64,000 nt of DNA from Ktedonobacteria bacterium brp13 (GCA_015099395.1 AP024096.1:434001-498000), one strand, 5' to 3'; shown: positions 43,267-51,832, numbered from the stretch's first letter. The notes: generated by a model from the sequence alone, not told the origin. A program made the numbers and translations.

Positions 43267-44733
43267 ATGTGGCAAACCTATTTGCAACCTACAGAGCTTG
43301 AAGAGGTACTTGCACTCCTCCACCAGTACAAAACGCAGGCACGCGTGATCGCAGGTGGAACGGACGTGCTGGTCCAGCTACAGCGCGGCATCAAACCAAC
43401 GCAGACATTGATCGATCTCACCGCCGTACCGGCGTTGAAATATATCCATCGCGAACAGGATACCCTTGTGTTGGGAGCACTCACCACGCACAATGACGTC
43501 ATTGCATCGCCCGACTGTATGCAGTACGCCCTACCTCTGGTGCAAGCGTGCCTGGAGGTCGGTGCCCCCCAGATCCGCAACCGCGCAACGATCGCAGGCA
43601 ATCTCATCACCGCCTCACCAGCCAACGATACCATCACACCACTCATAGCACTCGGAGCCAGCGTCGAGCTCCTCAGTCAGCAAGGGAACCGTAGCCTACC
43701 GCTCAACACATTCTATCCAGGTTTTCGTCAAACGGTGCTTGCACCAGACGAGCTCTTACACGCGATCCGTATCCCTATGCTCAGTCAGCAGCAACGTAGC
43801 ATCTTCCTCAAACTGGGACTACGGCGGGCGCAGGCCATCGCAGTTATCAACCTCGCCATCGTCCTGACGCTGGCTGACGACACCACCATCAGCGCCGCCA
43901 GTATCGCGCTTGGCAGTCTGGCACCAACCGTCACTACAGCACCAACCGTCGAAGACTTCTTAATTGGCAGACAACTCACAGACGACATTTGTACGCAAGC
44001 AGGCAGACTCGCCAACGAAGACGTCAGCCCCATCGGCGATGTACGCGGTAGCGCGACCTATCGTCACGACACCCTCTCTGCGCTGGTCACGCAGGCATTA
44101 CAGCAGTTAGCACAACAATCTCAACCAGCCACGCAGCAAGCAGTAGCGCGCTCACGACCGGTGTTGCTTGCGACAACGCCATGTGAGGAGACAACTGGCA
44201 GCATTGCAAGTCATGCCACCACAGCACCGTTCACGGGCGAGCAGATTAACACAACCATCAATGGCATACAGTACCACCTGAATAATGTGCAGAGCAAGAC
44301 GCTCCTCAATATGCTGCGCGAAGATGCAGGCCTGACGGGAGCCAAAGAGGGCTGTGCCGAAGGCGAATGTGGAGCATGCACAGTCTGGCTTAACGGGCAG
44401 GCAGTCATGTCCTGTCTGGTACCGGCTGTCCAGGCACACAACGCCACACTCACGACAATCGAGGGACTGAGCAATAACAAACACAGCGCTGAAAGCAATG
44501 AGGACGACGCAGATGGCACCCTCCATCCTCTACAACAGGCCTTTATCGACTGCGCAGCGGTACAGTGCGGCTTCTGCATTCCTGGTATGCTCATGGCAGG
44601 TGCAAAGCTCCTCCAGGAGCAACCTCATCCCGATAACCAGCAGATCCAGACGGCACTGAGTGGCAACCTCTGTCGCTGCACCGGATACCGCAAGATCATC
44701 GAGGCTATCAACAAAGTAGGAGCGGAATCATGA
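43267..44733 (+). CDS. Xanthine dehydrogenase FAD subunit fused to [2Fe-2S] subunit
   Basis: A 488-aa fusion. Residues about 1-285 are the FAD-binding subunit: VIAGGTDVLVQLQRG (about 28-42), APQIRNRATIAGNLITASPA (about 100-119), then the CO_deh_flav_C part. A Gln/Thr/Ser-rich linker (about 285-322) leads to the [2Fe-2S] subunit (about 323-488), with ligands in CAEGECGACTVWLNG and CLVP, and the second cluster in CGFCIPGM and CRCTGY. In most fused xanthine dehydrogenases the iron-sulfur part comes first; here the order is FAD then iron-sulfur. It transfers electrons from the molybdenum centre to NAD. It overlaps the next gene by 4 nt (ATGA). Confidence 0.92.
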   Translation: MWQTYLQPTELEEVLALLHQYKTQARVIAGGTDVLVQLQRGIKPTQTLIDLTAVPALKYIHREQDTLVLGALTTHNDVIASPDCMQYALPLVQACLEVGAPQIRNRATIAGNLITASPANDTITPLIALGASVELLSQQGNRSLPLNTFYPGFRQTVLAPDELLHAIRIPMLSQQQRSIFLKLGLRRAQAIAVINLAIVLTLADDTTISAASIALGSLAPTVTTAPTVEDFLIGRQLTDDICTQAGRLANEDVSPIGDVRGSATYRHDTLSALVTQALQQLAQQSQPATQQAVARSRPVLLATTPCEETTGSIASHATTAPFTGEQINTTINGIQYHLNNVQSKTLLNMLREDAGLTGAKEGCAEGECGACTVWLNGQAVMSCLVPAVQAHNATLTTIEGLSNNKHSAESNEDDADGTLHPLQQAFIDCAAVQCGFCIPGMLMAGAKLLQEQPHPDNQQIQTALSGNLCRCTGYRKIIEAINKVGAES

Positions 44734-46985
44734 TGGAAGCAGACAGACAATCAGCTATACAATCAAACATGCAAACAGGAAAAACAAAGGTCGTCGGCAG
44801 TTCACTCCCCAGACCGGACGCACAGGGCAAAGTCACTGGCGCGACCGCATACCCGGCTGACCTTGTGCGCGCTGGTATGCTCCATCTTAAAGTTGTCTTT
44901 GCACACCGTCCCCATGCACGCATCCAGACGATCGACACCTCCTCTGCACTGGCCCATCCGGGGGTCGTGGCAGTATTTACCGCCGCAGACGTCCCCCACA
45001 ACGCCTATGGTCTGATCGACGCCGACCAGCCGGTCCTCTGCCAGGACATAGTACGCTTCGTCGGTGACAAAGTCGCTCTCGTCGTCGCCACCAGCAAAGA
45101 GGCAGCGCTCACCGCAGCCCAGATGGTCCGCGTTGACTACGAGGACCTACCAGCCGTGACCAGTGCTCAAGCAGCCATGGCAGCCGACGCGCCGCTGGTC
45201 CATCATGAGCGCGGCAGCAACTTGCTCTGGCATGTCCCTATCCGCAAGGGCGATATAGACCGGGGTTTCGCAGACGCCAGTGTAACGCTCGAAGAGACCT
45301 TTACGACCTCGTGGCAAGAGCACGCCTACCTGCAACCAGATGCCGGGATCGCATATATAGACGAGCAGGACAGGCTCGTCATTGAGACGGCAGGCCAATG
45401 GCTACACGAGGACCGCCGCCAGATTGCAGAGATCCTTGGCCTGCCCGTCGAGCAAGTCATCATACGCTATGCCGCGATTGGCGGGGCATTTGGTGGACGC
45501 GAGGACCTCTCGGTGCAGCATCTGCTGGCTCTCGCAGCCTGGAAGTTACGGCAACCTGTAGCGCTCGTCTGGAGTCGTGAAGAGTCGATCATCGGACATC
45601 ATAAACGCCATCCGCTCACTATTCGCAGCCGCTGGGGTGCAACCAGAGAAGGCAAGATCACAGCGATCCAGACAGAACTGTATGCCGACGGAGGTGCCTA
45701 CGCATCAACCAGCATGGAGGTCATCAAGATCGGCACGCTGCTCAGCAGCGGCTGCTACGAGGTTCCTAATATCTTCGCCGATGGGTACGTCGTCTATACC
45801 AACAATATTCCCAGCGGAGCCTTTCGCGGCTTCGGCACACCCCAGGTCCAGTTCGCCAGCGAGATCATGATCACCAAACTCGCACACAAACTGGGTATCG
45901 ATCCCGTCGAGATGCGCCGCCGCAACATCTATCAAGAAGGCAGCATCGAACCCTCGGGCAATCCTCTCCCAGCAGGTGTCAACGCACAACGTACTCTGGA
46001 ACGCTGCGTTGAAGAAGTCAGCAAATGGTCGGGCTATCGAGCAGACAACAAAGCTATAAGAAGTCAGGCCACGTTACCGTATTACTTGCGGCGTGGCATT
46101 GGCATAGCCAGCGGTATAAAAAACGTCGGCTACTCGTTTGGTTTTCCTGAGCAGGCGACCGCGACAGTTGAATTGACAGGACGCGGCGAGATCGAGCATG
46201 CCATCGTGCGTATTGGAGCCGCTGATGTCGGACAGGGCTCGCACCTGGTACTCAAGCAGATTGCTGCGGAAACACTCAAGATAGCACCGGAACAGATTAC
46301 GATGCTCTGTGAAGATAGCAGCGAGGCACCAAACGCAGGCAGCGCATCAGCCTCACGTATGACCTTCATGGGAGGGCGCGCCATCCATGATGCTTGTGCC
46401 GCCGCCAAAGATCAATGGCCAATGACCGACGATACCACTATCAGCGTCACGCGCCAATATCGTGCACCTACAACAACGCCCATGACCCCACTCACCGGAG
46501 CCTGTATTCCCAACTACTGCTATGGCTATGTCGCACAGGCGGTCGAAGTCGAGGTCAACCTGCTCACCGGCCAGGTCCAGGTTCTCAATGTGATCAGCGT
46601 CCACGACGTTGGCAAAGCCATCAATCGTCAACAGGTCGAGGGACAGATCGAAGGCGCACTCGCGCAGGCTCTTGGCTATGCATTACTAGAAAACTTTCAG
46701 GTCAACGCAGGCTACATCCTGACGCCATTTCTCAGCACCTACCTGCTCCCCACGATCATGGATATGCCACCTACCATTACACCGATTATCCTGGAATCCG
46801 CCGATCCCAATGGCCCATATGGAGCACGCGGCATGTCTGAAATGGCCCTGGTCCCCTTCGCCCCAGCAGTCGCCAGCGCCATCCACGACGCAACTGGCGT
46901 ATGGCTACAGCAGCAACCAATGACACCCGAACGCGTTCTCGCCGCGCTGAATGCAGCCCGAGATGATAGAGCGAGAGTAGAATAA
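44730..46985 (+). CDS. Xanthine dehydrogenase molybdopterin-binding subunit
   Basis: A 751-aa catalytic subunit oxidising hypoxanthine/xanthine to urate. Motifs: SLPRPDAQGKVTGATAYPAD (about residues 24-43), AIGGAFGGREDLSVQ (about 249-263), IPSGAFRGFGTPQVQFASE (about 361-379), DVGQGSHLVLKQIA (about 500-513) and GPYGARGMSEMALVPFAPA (about 693-711), where the Glu of the GMSE loop is the catalytic base. ATG overlaps the stop of the FAD/[2Fe-2S] gene, so both subunits are made together. A second ATG one codon on is possible. Similar large subunits of other hydroxylases exist, but the urate-degrading operon supports xanthine. Confidence 0.92.
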   Translation: MMEADRQSAIQSNMQTGKTKVVGSSLPRPDAQGKVTGATAYPADLVRAGMLHLKVVFAHRPHARIQTIDTSSALAHPGVVAVFTAADVPHNAYGLIDADQPVLCQDIVRFVGDKVALVVATSKEAALTAAQMVRVDYEDLPAVTSAQAAMAADAPLVHHERGSNLLWHVPIRKGDIDRGFADASVTLEETFTTSWQEHAYLQPDAGIAYIDEQDRLVIETAGQWLHEDRRQIAEILGLPVEQVIIRYAAIGGAFGGREDLSVQHLLALAAWKLRQPVALVWSREESIIGHHKRHPLTIRSRWGATREGKITAIQTELYADGGAYASTSMEVIKIGTLLSSGCYEVPNIFADGYVVYTNNIPSGAFRGFGTPQVQFASEIMITKLAHKLGIDPVEMRRRNIYQEGSIEPSGNPLPAGVNAQRTLERCVEEVSKWSGYRADNKAIRSQATLPYYLRRGIGIASGIKNVGYSFGFPEQATATVELTGRGEIEHAIVRIGAADVGQGSHLVLKQIAAETLKIAPEQITMLCEDSSEAPNAGSASASRMTFMGGRAIHDACAAAKDQWPMTDDTTISVTRQYRAPTTTPMTPLTGACIPNYCYGYVAQAVEVEVNLLTGQVQVLNVISVHDVGKAINRQQVEGQIEGALAQALGYALLENFQVNAGYILTPFLSTYLLPTIMDMPPTITPIILESADPNGPYGARGMSEMALVPFAPAVASAIHDATGVWLQQQPMTPERVLAALNAARDDRARVE

Positions 46986-47015
46986 AAATAAAAATAAAAG
47001 GAACGGAAAACGTAC

Positions 47016-47453
47016 ATGACAAAAACATTACGCATCGTCGTCGACACCTATACGTTTATCGCTCGCCTGGAGACAGAGCTAGCACCGCAGTCCTGTGAAG
47101 CCTTTCAGCAGTTGCTCCCTTTTCACAATAAAATCATTCAGGCGCGTTGGAGCGGTGAGGCAGCCTGGATACCACTGGGAGACCTCAAAACAGGCGTCGG
47201 CTTTGAAAACCACACCAGTCATCCCTCCCCCGGCGAACTGCTACTCTACCCGGGCGGCTTCAGCGAGACCGAGATCCTCTTCCCCTATGGTCACACCCTC
47301 TTCGCTAGCAAGATGGGCCAGCTAGCAGGCAACCACTTTTTAACTATTATCAGCGGCCACGAACAACTGAAAGCACTAGGCCACAAGATCTTGTGGGAAG
47401 GCGCACAGGAGATCGCCTTTGTAGAGGATAACTGTGATTTTATCCCCCTGTAG
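47016..47453 (+). CDS. DUF3830 (cyclophilin-like) protein
   Basis: A 145-aa protein matching from memory the DUF3830 family of cyclophilin-like beta-barrels: ARLETELAPQSCEAFQQLLP (about residues 14-33), ARWSGEAAWIPLGD (about 43-56), PSPGELLLYPGGFSETEIL (about 69-87) and a final LGHKILWEG. Such genes often sit in purine or pyrimidine breakdown operons and the job is unknown. It is the last gene of the operon, 30 nt after the xanthine dehydrogenase gene. AAAGGAA precedes the ATG. Confidence 0.82.
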   Translation: MTKTLRIVVDTYTFIARLETELAPQSCEAFQQLLPFHNKIIQARWSGEAAWIPLGDLKTGVGFENHTSHPSPGELLLYPGGFSETEILFPYGHTLFASKMGQLAGNHFLTIISGHEQLKALGHKILWEGAQEIAFVEDNCDFIPL

Positions 47454-47631
47454 CCAGCACCTGTGAAGCATATTCTGGCACTTTCTCACGCTCCCAGGCT
47501 GATTGAGGGCAATCAAGCAATATGATGCTGTATCTTTTGGCAGCTATTCTGCATTGTGTAGCATATCGTGGCAGTGCGTCGAGAGAATGCTGTCTTCATA
47601 CTTTTTCGCTCCCTTCTATGGATCAGCAGTA

Positions 47632-48243
47632 TCAGGTCGAGCGCGATTGGAGGAGTCCCGCGATGAGTAGCTCGACCATGCGGCGGGCATCGTAACGAGG
47701 GTCGTTGTCGGCGCCAACGCAGAGGTTGCCGATGCCATACATCAGTTCGAGGGCATCAATATCGGTGCTGATCTCGCCAGCTTCAGCAGCGGCGGCGAGC
47801 AACTGAGCGCAAACGGGTACGAGGCGGTCAAGGAAGTAGGCATGCAACGCATCGAAGCCGACGCTGTCGGGTCGCAGGACTGCGGCGAGTCCATGCTTCG
47901 TGACCAGGAAATCAACGAAGAGGTTGACCCACTGACCGAGTGCCGCGTGCGGCGAGCCACCATTCGCCAGCAGGACCGGACCAGCCTCGGCGCAGGCCTC
48001 GACCTGATGGCGGTACACGGCAACAACGAGATCCGCTCGCGTCGGGAAGTGGCGGTAAATCGTCCCCATCCCGACGCCAGCCGCAGCCGCGATGTCACGC
48101 ACCGGTGCCTCGACACCGGACGTGACGAACACGGCGGCGGCGGCGGCGAGCAACGCCTGTTCGTTGCGCTGCGCGTCGGCTCGCTTATGCTGGGCTGGTT
48201 TATGGCGGGCTGGTTGCCCCGCTCCCTCGTCGATGGTGGTCAT
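47632..48243 (-). CDS. TetR-family transcriptional regulator
   Basis: A 203-aa repressor. After a charged N-terminal arm (about 1-25) comes the helix-turn-helix domain: LLAAAAAVFVTSGVEAPVRD, then IAAAAGVGMGTIYRHFPTRA (about residues 31-70). The C-terminal ligand domain is Ala/Leu-rich. The gene is divergent from an alpha/beta hydrolase, and two palindromes occupy the 103-nt gap; both features fit a local repressor. Its base composition is richer in G+C than its surroundings, as is that of the hydrolase gene, so the pair may have come by transfer from an actinobacterial or proteobacterial source. Confidence 0.9.
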   Translation of the reverse strand: MTTIDEGAGQPARHKPAQHKRADAQRNEQALLAAAAAVFVTSGVEAPVRDIAAAAGVGMGTIYRHFPTRADLVVAVYRHQVEACAEAGPVLLANGGSPHAALGQWVNLFVDFLVTKHGLAAVLRPDSVGFDALHAYFLDRLVPVCAQLLAAAAEAGEISTDIDALELMYGIGNLCVGADNDPRYDARRMVELLIAGLLQSRST

Positions 48244-48274
48244 CGCTTCATTCCTTCAAACACTAGATTGACAA

Positions 48275-48328
48275 ACGGAACACTGTTCCGTATAATAGTA
48301 TCGGAGCAGTGCTCCGATACTATTATAC
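48275..48328. promoter_or_regulatory. TetR operator region: 17-bp and 39-bp palindromes
   Basis: ACGGAACA-C-TGTTCCGT (48275-48291) overlaps by two bases a 39-bp perfect palindrome (48290-48328), two 19-nt arms around a single G, with core ATCGGAGCA-G-TGCTCCGAT. The cores share the pattern CGGA(A/G)CA...TG(C/T)TCCG, so both look like sites for one dimeric regulator, most simply the adjacent TetR protein. The right palindrome ends 3 nt before the ribosome site region of the hydrolase. Confidence 0.8.
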
Positions 48329-48346
48329 CATGGAGGAATACAATCT

Positions 48347-49312
48347 ATGAACAAATCAGACATGGCGATTACGGACGTGGCAATCAGCGCGCCTACTCCT
48401 GTCGTCTCTGTCAGTCCGGTGGTGCTGTCAGCTCCGGGGCGCGCTGTGGATTTGCAGATGCGAGTTTCCGCGCCCGTTACCGGACGAGAGCTACCCATTA
48501 TACTCTTATCGCACGGCCACGGAAACTCGAACAATCTCTCCTCGTTGAACGGCTACGGCCCGCTCGCCAATTTCTGGGCGGCTCACGGCTTCGTCGTGAT
48601 CCAGCCCACCCATCTGGACTCAAAGACGCTTAGCCTCGATCCAAACGGTCCCGAAGGACCCTTGTTCTGGCGATCCCGCGTTGAGGACATGAAGCGCATC
48701 CTCGACCAGCTTGACCTTATCGAGGCTTCCGTTCCGCAGATCAGCGGGCGCCTGGACCGAAGCCGGATCGCCGCAGCCGGGCATTCATTAGGCGGGTTTA
48801 CGACAGGTATGCTGTTGGGCACGCGGCTTACCGATCCCAAAGACGGAACGGAAGTGGATATGGCCGATTCCCGGATCAAAGCGGGTGTGCTGCTTGCCGC
48901 GCCTGGCAGGGGCGGTGCTGATCTCAGCGCGTTCGCGGCAGAGCATTATTCATTCTTCTTGCACTCCAGCTTTGCTGAGATGACGACGCCAGCCCTCGTG
49001 GTCGCGGGCGATAAAGACGTCTCCCCCCATCTGACGATTCGGGGTGCGGACTGGCATGCTGATCCGTACTTCCTCAGTCCAGGCGGCAAGTGTTTGCTTA
49101 CATTGTTTGGCGCAAAACACGGGCTTGGCGGGGTTGCTGGGTACGACGCGGCTGAGACGACCGACGAGAACCCCGAGCGAGTGGCTGCGGTCCAGCGGCT
49201 TACCTGGGCCTACCTCCGCACCGCGCTCTACCCCGAAGACCCCGCCTGGCCCGCAGCGCGTGCCGCGTTGATGGAGAGTCCCAATCCACTGGGTCGAATT
49301 GAATCCAAGTGA
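48347..49312 (+). CDS. Alpha/beta hydrolase (chlorophyllase/PAF-acetylhydrolase-like)
   Basis: A 321-aa serine hydrolase without a clear signal peptide. LPIILLSHGHGNSNNLSSL (about residues 49-67) is the oxyanion strand, AAGHSLGGFTTGML (about 143-156) the nucleophile elbow with Ser in GHSLG, VVAGDKDVSP (about 217-226) carries the likely Asp and FGAKHGLGG (about 251-259) the His. GGAGG lies 9 nt before the ATG. Under control of the divergent TetR-type regulator it may detoxify an ester-type compound that is also the inducer. The substrate is unknown. GC-rich codon use sets it apart from the neighbours. Confidence 0.87.
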   Translation: MNKSDMAITDVAISAPTPVVSVSPVVLSAPGRAVDLQMRVSAPVTGRELPIILLSHGHGNSNNLSSLNGYGPLANFWAAHGFVVIQPTHLDSKTLSLDPNGPEGPLFWRSRVEDMKRILDQLDLIEASVPQISGRLDRSRIAAAGHSLGGFTTGMLLGTRLTDPKDGTEVDMADSRIKAGVLLAAPGRGGADLSAFAAEHYSFFLHSSFAEMTTPALVVAGDKDVSPHLTIRGADWHADPYFLSPGGKCLLTLFGAKHGLGGVAGYDAAETTDENPERVAAVQRLTWAYLRTALYPEDPAWPAARAALMESPNPLGRIESK

Positions 49313-49354
49313 AGCTCTCGGAAGAAGAGAAAGAGAGAACTGATAAACACCCAA

Positions 49355-49500
49355 TTACACTTCGGCATTCAAGCTCCGCAACAGCATATCAGCTACCAAC
49401 GACTCCTTGAGATCTGGTTAGGCTCAATTTTGGCATAGGAACTGCCTGGCATGAACAAGAACATCGGGGCTATGGCCTGGCCTTTCCGAGCGCAGGCGAA
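49355..49500 (+). pseudogene. Remnant of an LLM-class oxidoreductase gene
   Basis: Two pieces in different frames resemble this family. From 49355 the reading LHFGIQAPQQHISYQRLLEI is a typical LLM N-terminus. From 49444 AWHEQEHRGYGLAFPSAGE matches the family's G-W-x-E-x-E-x-x-A-Y-G-x-P-F-P-x-x-x-E segment, which should come about 100 residues later. So about 250 nt have been deleted between them, and no 3' end is left. Clearly a dead gene. Confidence 0.6.
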
Positions 49501-49602
49501 GGAAATGCTTGCTTGCTTTTACCTCTACCAGCAATGACTTCCTCTGACGCAGATGCCCTTTGTGAAGCATATCATGGCTCATGTCCACTCTTGATGCTTA
49601 CT

Positions 49603-49677
49603 GCTCGTGCCCTTTGCCAGAATGATTGGTCACCTCCGCCGCTTAGGTGACCAATCATTCTGGCAAAGGGCACGAGC
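49603..49677. repeat. Perfect 33-bp inverted repeat with 9-nt loop
   Basis: GCTCGTGCCCTTTGCCAGAA... through CACCT is repeated exactly in reverse complement after the loop CCGCCGCTT. The right arm includes the 3' end of the TPR remnant gene, so the left arm is a copy of that gene's end in inverted order. No T run follows. Probably the scar of an inverted duplication. Confidence 0.8.
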
Positions 49678-50008
49678 CAAAGAAGCGCTGCGTCAGCATA
49701 GCCATAAAGACGCTCTCAATGTCGAATGTGTTCTCTTCTGGTATGCATGGATTCTTGCTGGCTTCCTGTTGCTTCAATGCTTGTTGCAGTTCATTCAGAT
49801 GCTTTCGCGTTCTCAGTGTCGTGGGATGGTCAGAATCGAGCAATTTTTCCCTGTGAGCAAGGACCTGTTTGTAAAGGGGTTCAGCTTGCTCATACTTGCC
49901 CTGGTCTTGGTAGAGTAGGGCCAGATAGTTCAAGCTCATCGTAGTGTAAGGACTCCCGGTAGCCTCTTTGAGCAGTATCCAGAGCGAGGGCGTTCTGACG
50001 TTGTCCAC
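49655..50008 (-). pseudogene. C-terminal fragment of a TPR-repeat protein
   Basis: The 117-codon frame has one clear tetratricopeptide unit of the type common in Chloroflexota NB-ARC/TPR proteins: LNYLALLYQDQGKYEQAEPL, then YKQVLAHREKLLDSDHPTTL, followed by a helical KHLNELQQALKQQ and a short C-terminal tail ending FFGSCPLPE. Full proteins have many such units and an N-terminal sensor or ATPase part. Nothing of these is left upstream, and there is no ribosome site. I read it as the surviving 3' end of a large gene. Confidence 0.65.
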
Positions 50009-50148
50009 TTTTTGAAAACAGCCTGCTCTCCTCTTGACAACTTTATTCTTTTAATTAAAATAATAGGCATCATGTGCAACCTTTGGTTGCACATATGTGC
50101 TATACTATGTAATAGTTGATTGTGTTAAATAACGTCAGGAGTATTTCT

Positions 50149-50595
50149 ATGACCGATAAGATTGAGCGAGAAATCAGCATTCAGGCACCGATAGCAACAG
50201 TATGGGAAGTCATAACAAAGCCTGAATACATCAGCCAGTGGTTTGGTAGTCAGGCAGAAATAGACTTGCGACGAGGAGGAAAAGGCAAACTGAGCTGGGG
50301 CGAGGACTTTGAAGCCCCCCTGGAAATTGTAGAGGTAGATAAGCCGCATCTTTTCTCATTTCTGTGGGTCGCACCCGATGAGGAAACCAAACCGACCCAT
50401 CAGCAAACCCTGGTTGAGTTCAGGCTGACAGAGGATGGTGCGGAGACAAAGGTATGCTTAACAGAAAGCGGTTTCGAGATACTCGAGATTACTGCAGAAC
50501 AGAAGGCCAATCTGATTGCCAAGCATACCCCTGGCTGGAGTGACTTTCTGTCCAAGTTGCAGCGTTGTGCCCAGAACATCCCAACAAAGGCGTAG
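50149..50595 (+). CDS. SRPBCC/AHSA1-domain protein
   Basis: A 148-aa START-like fold protein: IEREISIQAPIATVWEVITK (about residues 4-23), PEYISQWFGSQAEIDLRRGG (about 24-43), then LSWGEDFEAPLEIVEVDKPH. This is the activator-of-Hsp90-type AHSA1 domain widely seen in small bacterial proteins. AGGAG lies 7 nt before the ATG. It is followed after 2 nt by an ArsR regulator, a pairing found in many bacteria where the AHSA1 protein is controlled by, or works with, the regulator. The ligand is unknown. Confidence 0.87.
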   Translation: MTDKIEREISIQAPIATVWEVITKPEYISQWFGSQAEIDLRRGGKGKLSWGEDFEAPLEIVEVDKPHLFSFLWVAPDEETKPTHQQTLVEFRLTEDGAETKVCLTESGFEILEITAEQKANLIAKHTPGWSDFLSKLQRCAQNIPTKA

Positions 50596-50597
50596 GT

Positions 50598-50942
50598 ATG
50601 TCATCAACTGCACCTTTTAATGAAAAGCTCTGGTTTGCCATTGCTGAACCGAGCCGACAGAAGCTCATCGAGGTTTTGCTTCTCAAAGGTGAAGCGACTG
50701 CAAGCAGGCTGGCGGATGAAGTGCCGTTTAGCCGCCAGGCGGTTAGTAAACACATAGCTGTTCTGAAAAGGGCAGGTCTCGTCAAAGAGCGCAAAACGGG
50801 CAAAGAGGTACGTTTTAGCCTCTCGCCAGAAGGACTCAGTGTTGCAGCCCAGGAACTGTCACGGGTTGCAACGCTCTGGGATGAACGGCTACAAAAGATA
50901 AAACAAATTGCTGAAACTCTTCATCAAGAAGGAAGCGTTTAA
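50598..50942 (+). CDS. ArsR-family transcriptional regulator
   Basis: A 114-aa winged-helix protein. The core is IAEPSRQKLIEVLLLKGEAT (about residues 15-34), ASRLADEVPFSRQAVSKHIA (about 35-54, helix-turn-helix) and LKRAGLVKERKTGKEVRFSL (about 56-75, wing). It lacks the CxC metal site of ArsR/SmtB sensors, so it is of the non-metal type that pairs with AHSA1 proteins. I start at the ATG at 50598, directly after the AHSA1 stop. Confidence 0.88.
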   Translation: MSSTAPFNEKLWFAIAEPSRQKLIEVLLLKGEATASRLADEVPFSRQAVSKHIAVLKRAGLVKERKTGKEVRFSLSPEGLSVAAQELSRVATLWDERLQKIKQIAETLHQEGSV

Positions 50943-51024
50943 ATGCCACGCAAAGGAGACCATTCCATTTCGGGCGCTCACTGCTGTGTTTCTTGAATGT
51001 TTCTCACACATCACCCCTACACTA

Positions 51025-51063
51025 CGAGAAGCCCTCGGCTTCAGCCGTAGGGAGTCGTCACGG
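51025..51063 (+). mobile_element. IS200/IS605-like end hairpin without transposase
   Basis: GAGAAGCCCTCGGCTTCAGC, then CGTAGGGAGTCGTCACG, resembles the subterminal hairpin and end (GAAGCCC...GGGGAGTCGTCAC) that closes many IS605/TnpB elements. No tnpA or tnpB is present next to it. It may be a solo end or a decayed element. Confidence 0.4.
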
Positions 51064-51118
51064 TATGCCTCAAGAGGTTCATATTGATTGCCGTCTATCT
51101 TAGAAGGAGAAGAATAGT

Positions 51119-51451
51119 ATGACACGCATTACAACTGACAAAAACCTCGTCACCCACATCAACGTCTTCACAGTTTCCCCAGAGAACCAGCAACAGCTCG
51201 TCGATGTGCTCGTTGAAGCGGCCCAAAGCACAATAAGGAAGTTGCCTGGTTACATCTCAAACAATGTTCACAAAAGTCTGGATGGAACCAAAGTAACCAC
51301 CTATGCCCAGTGGCGTAGTCAAGCAGATTTCGAGGCGATGTTGCAGAGCCCTGAAACTGCTCCCCAGCTCCAAGCCCTCTCACAGCTTGTCACGAGTTTC
51401 GAGCCCCATCTCTATGAGGTCGTCTTTGTTGATGAGGCCGTAGCTGAGTGA
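51119..51451 (+). CDS. Antibiotic biosynthesis monooxygenase (ABM)-family protein
   Basis: A 110-aa dimeric alpha-beta barrel protein of the ABM family: THINVFTVSPENQQQLVDVL (about residues 12-31), LPGYISNNVHKSLDGTKVTT (about 42-61) and YAQWRSQADFEAMLQSPE (about 62-79). These small enzymes act on quinone-like or haem substrates, or have unknown roles. AGAAGGAGAAG lies about 6 nt before the ATG. It stands alone in a region of gene remnants but is intact. Confidence 0.85.
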   Translation: MTRITTDKNLVTHINVFTVSPENQQQLVDVLVEAAQSTIRKLPGYISNNVHKSLDGTKVTTYAQWRSQADFEAMLQSPETAPQLQALSQLVTSFEPHLYEVVFVDEAVAE

Positions 51452-51475
51452 GGTTTCCCCTTTCGCCTCGCATCT

Positions 51476-51739
51476 TCACGCCGGACAGATAAAGAAGAAG
51501 GGACACGTCGGACAGCGAGCTGGCTCTAAGGGTCGTGCCGGAAATTCGCGCTTCTCAATATCGTGAAGCGAGCGTTCGATCTCGTCATAGAGCCGCTGTT
51601 CCTTTTTCGACGTAATCATGAGGTAGGGTCCTACATTTAAAAGTTCGAGCTCAACAAGTGGGCAGTGCGCCCCAAATCTGGACAAGAGCCGTAATATTCG
51701 ACAGGCAACAATTTTCTTCATAGCAAATTGACATTTCAC
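51476..51739 (-). pseudogene. C-terminal fragment of a PD-(D/E)XK / Cas4-like nuclease
   Basis: The 87-codon frame ends EIERSLHDIEKREFPARP, then ARCPTCPFFFICPA. This is the usual close of RecB/AddB/Cas4-type nucleases: an E-I...I..g.FP.rP helix, then CxxC and a last Cys for the iron-sulfur cluster (the first cluster Cys would lie in the lost N-terminal part). No PD-(D/E)XK core is left and no ribosome site is seen. I call it a remnant. A small stand-alone protein is possible but less likely. Confidence 0.5.
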
Positions 51740-51832
51740 AATGAATGCCAGGAATAAAACGTTACCTAGTTACCTATAAGAGCCGGTCTGTCAGAATAAG
51801 GTGGCAGATTAGCTCTTATAGTTGAGGGGAAG

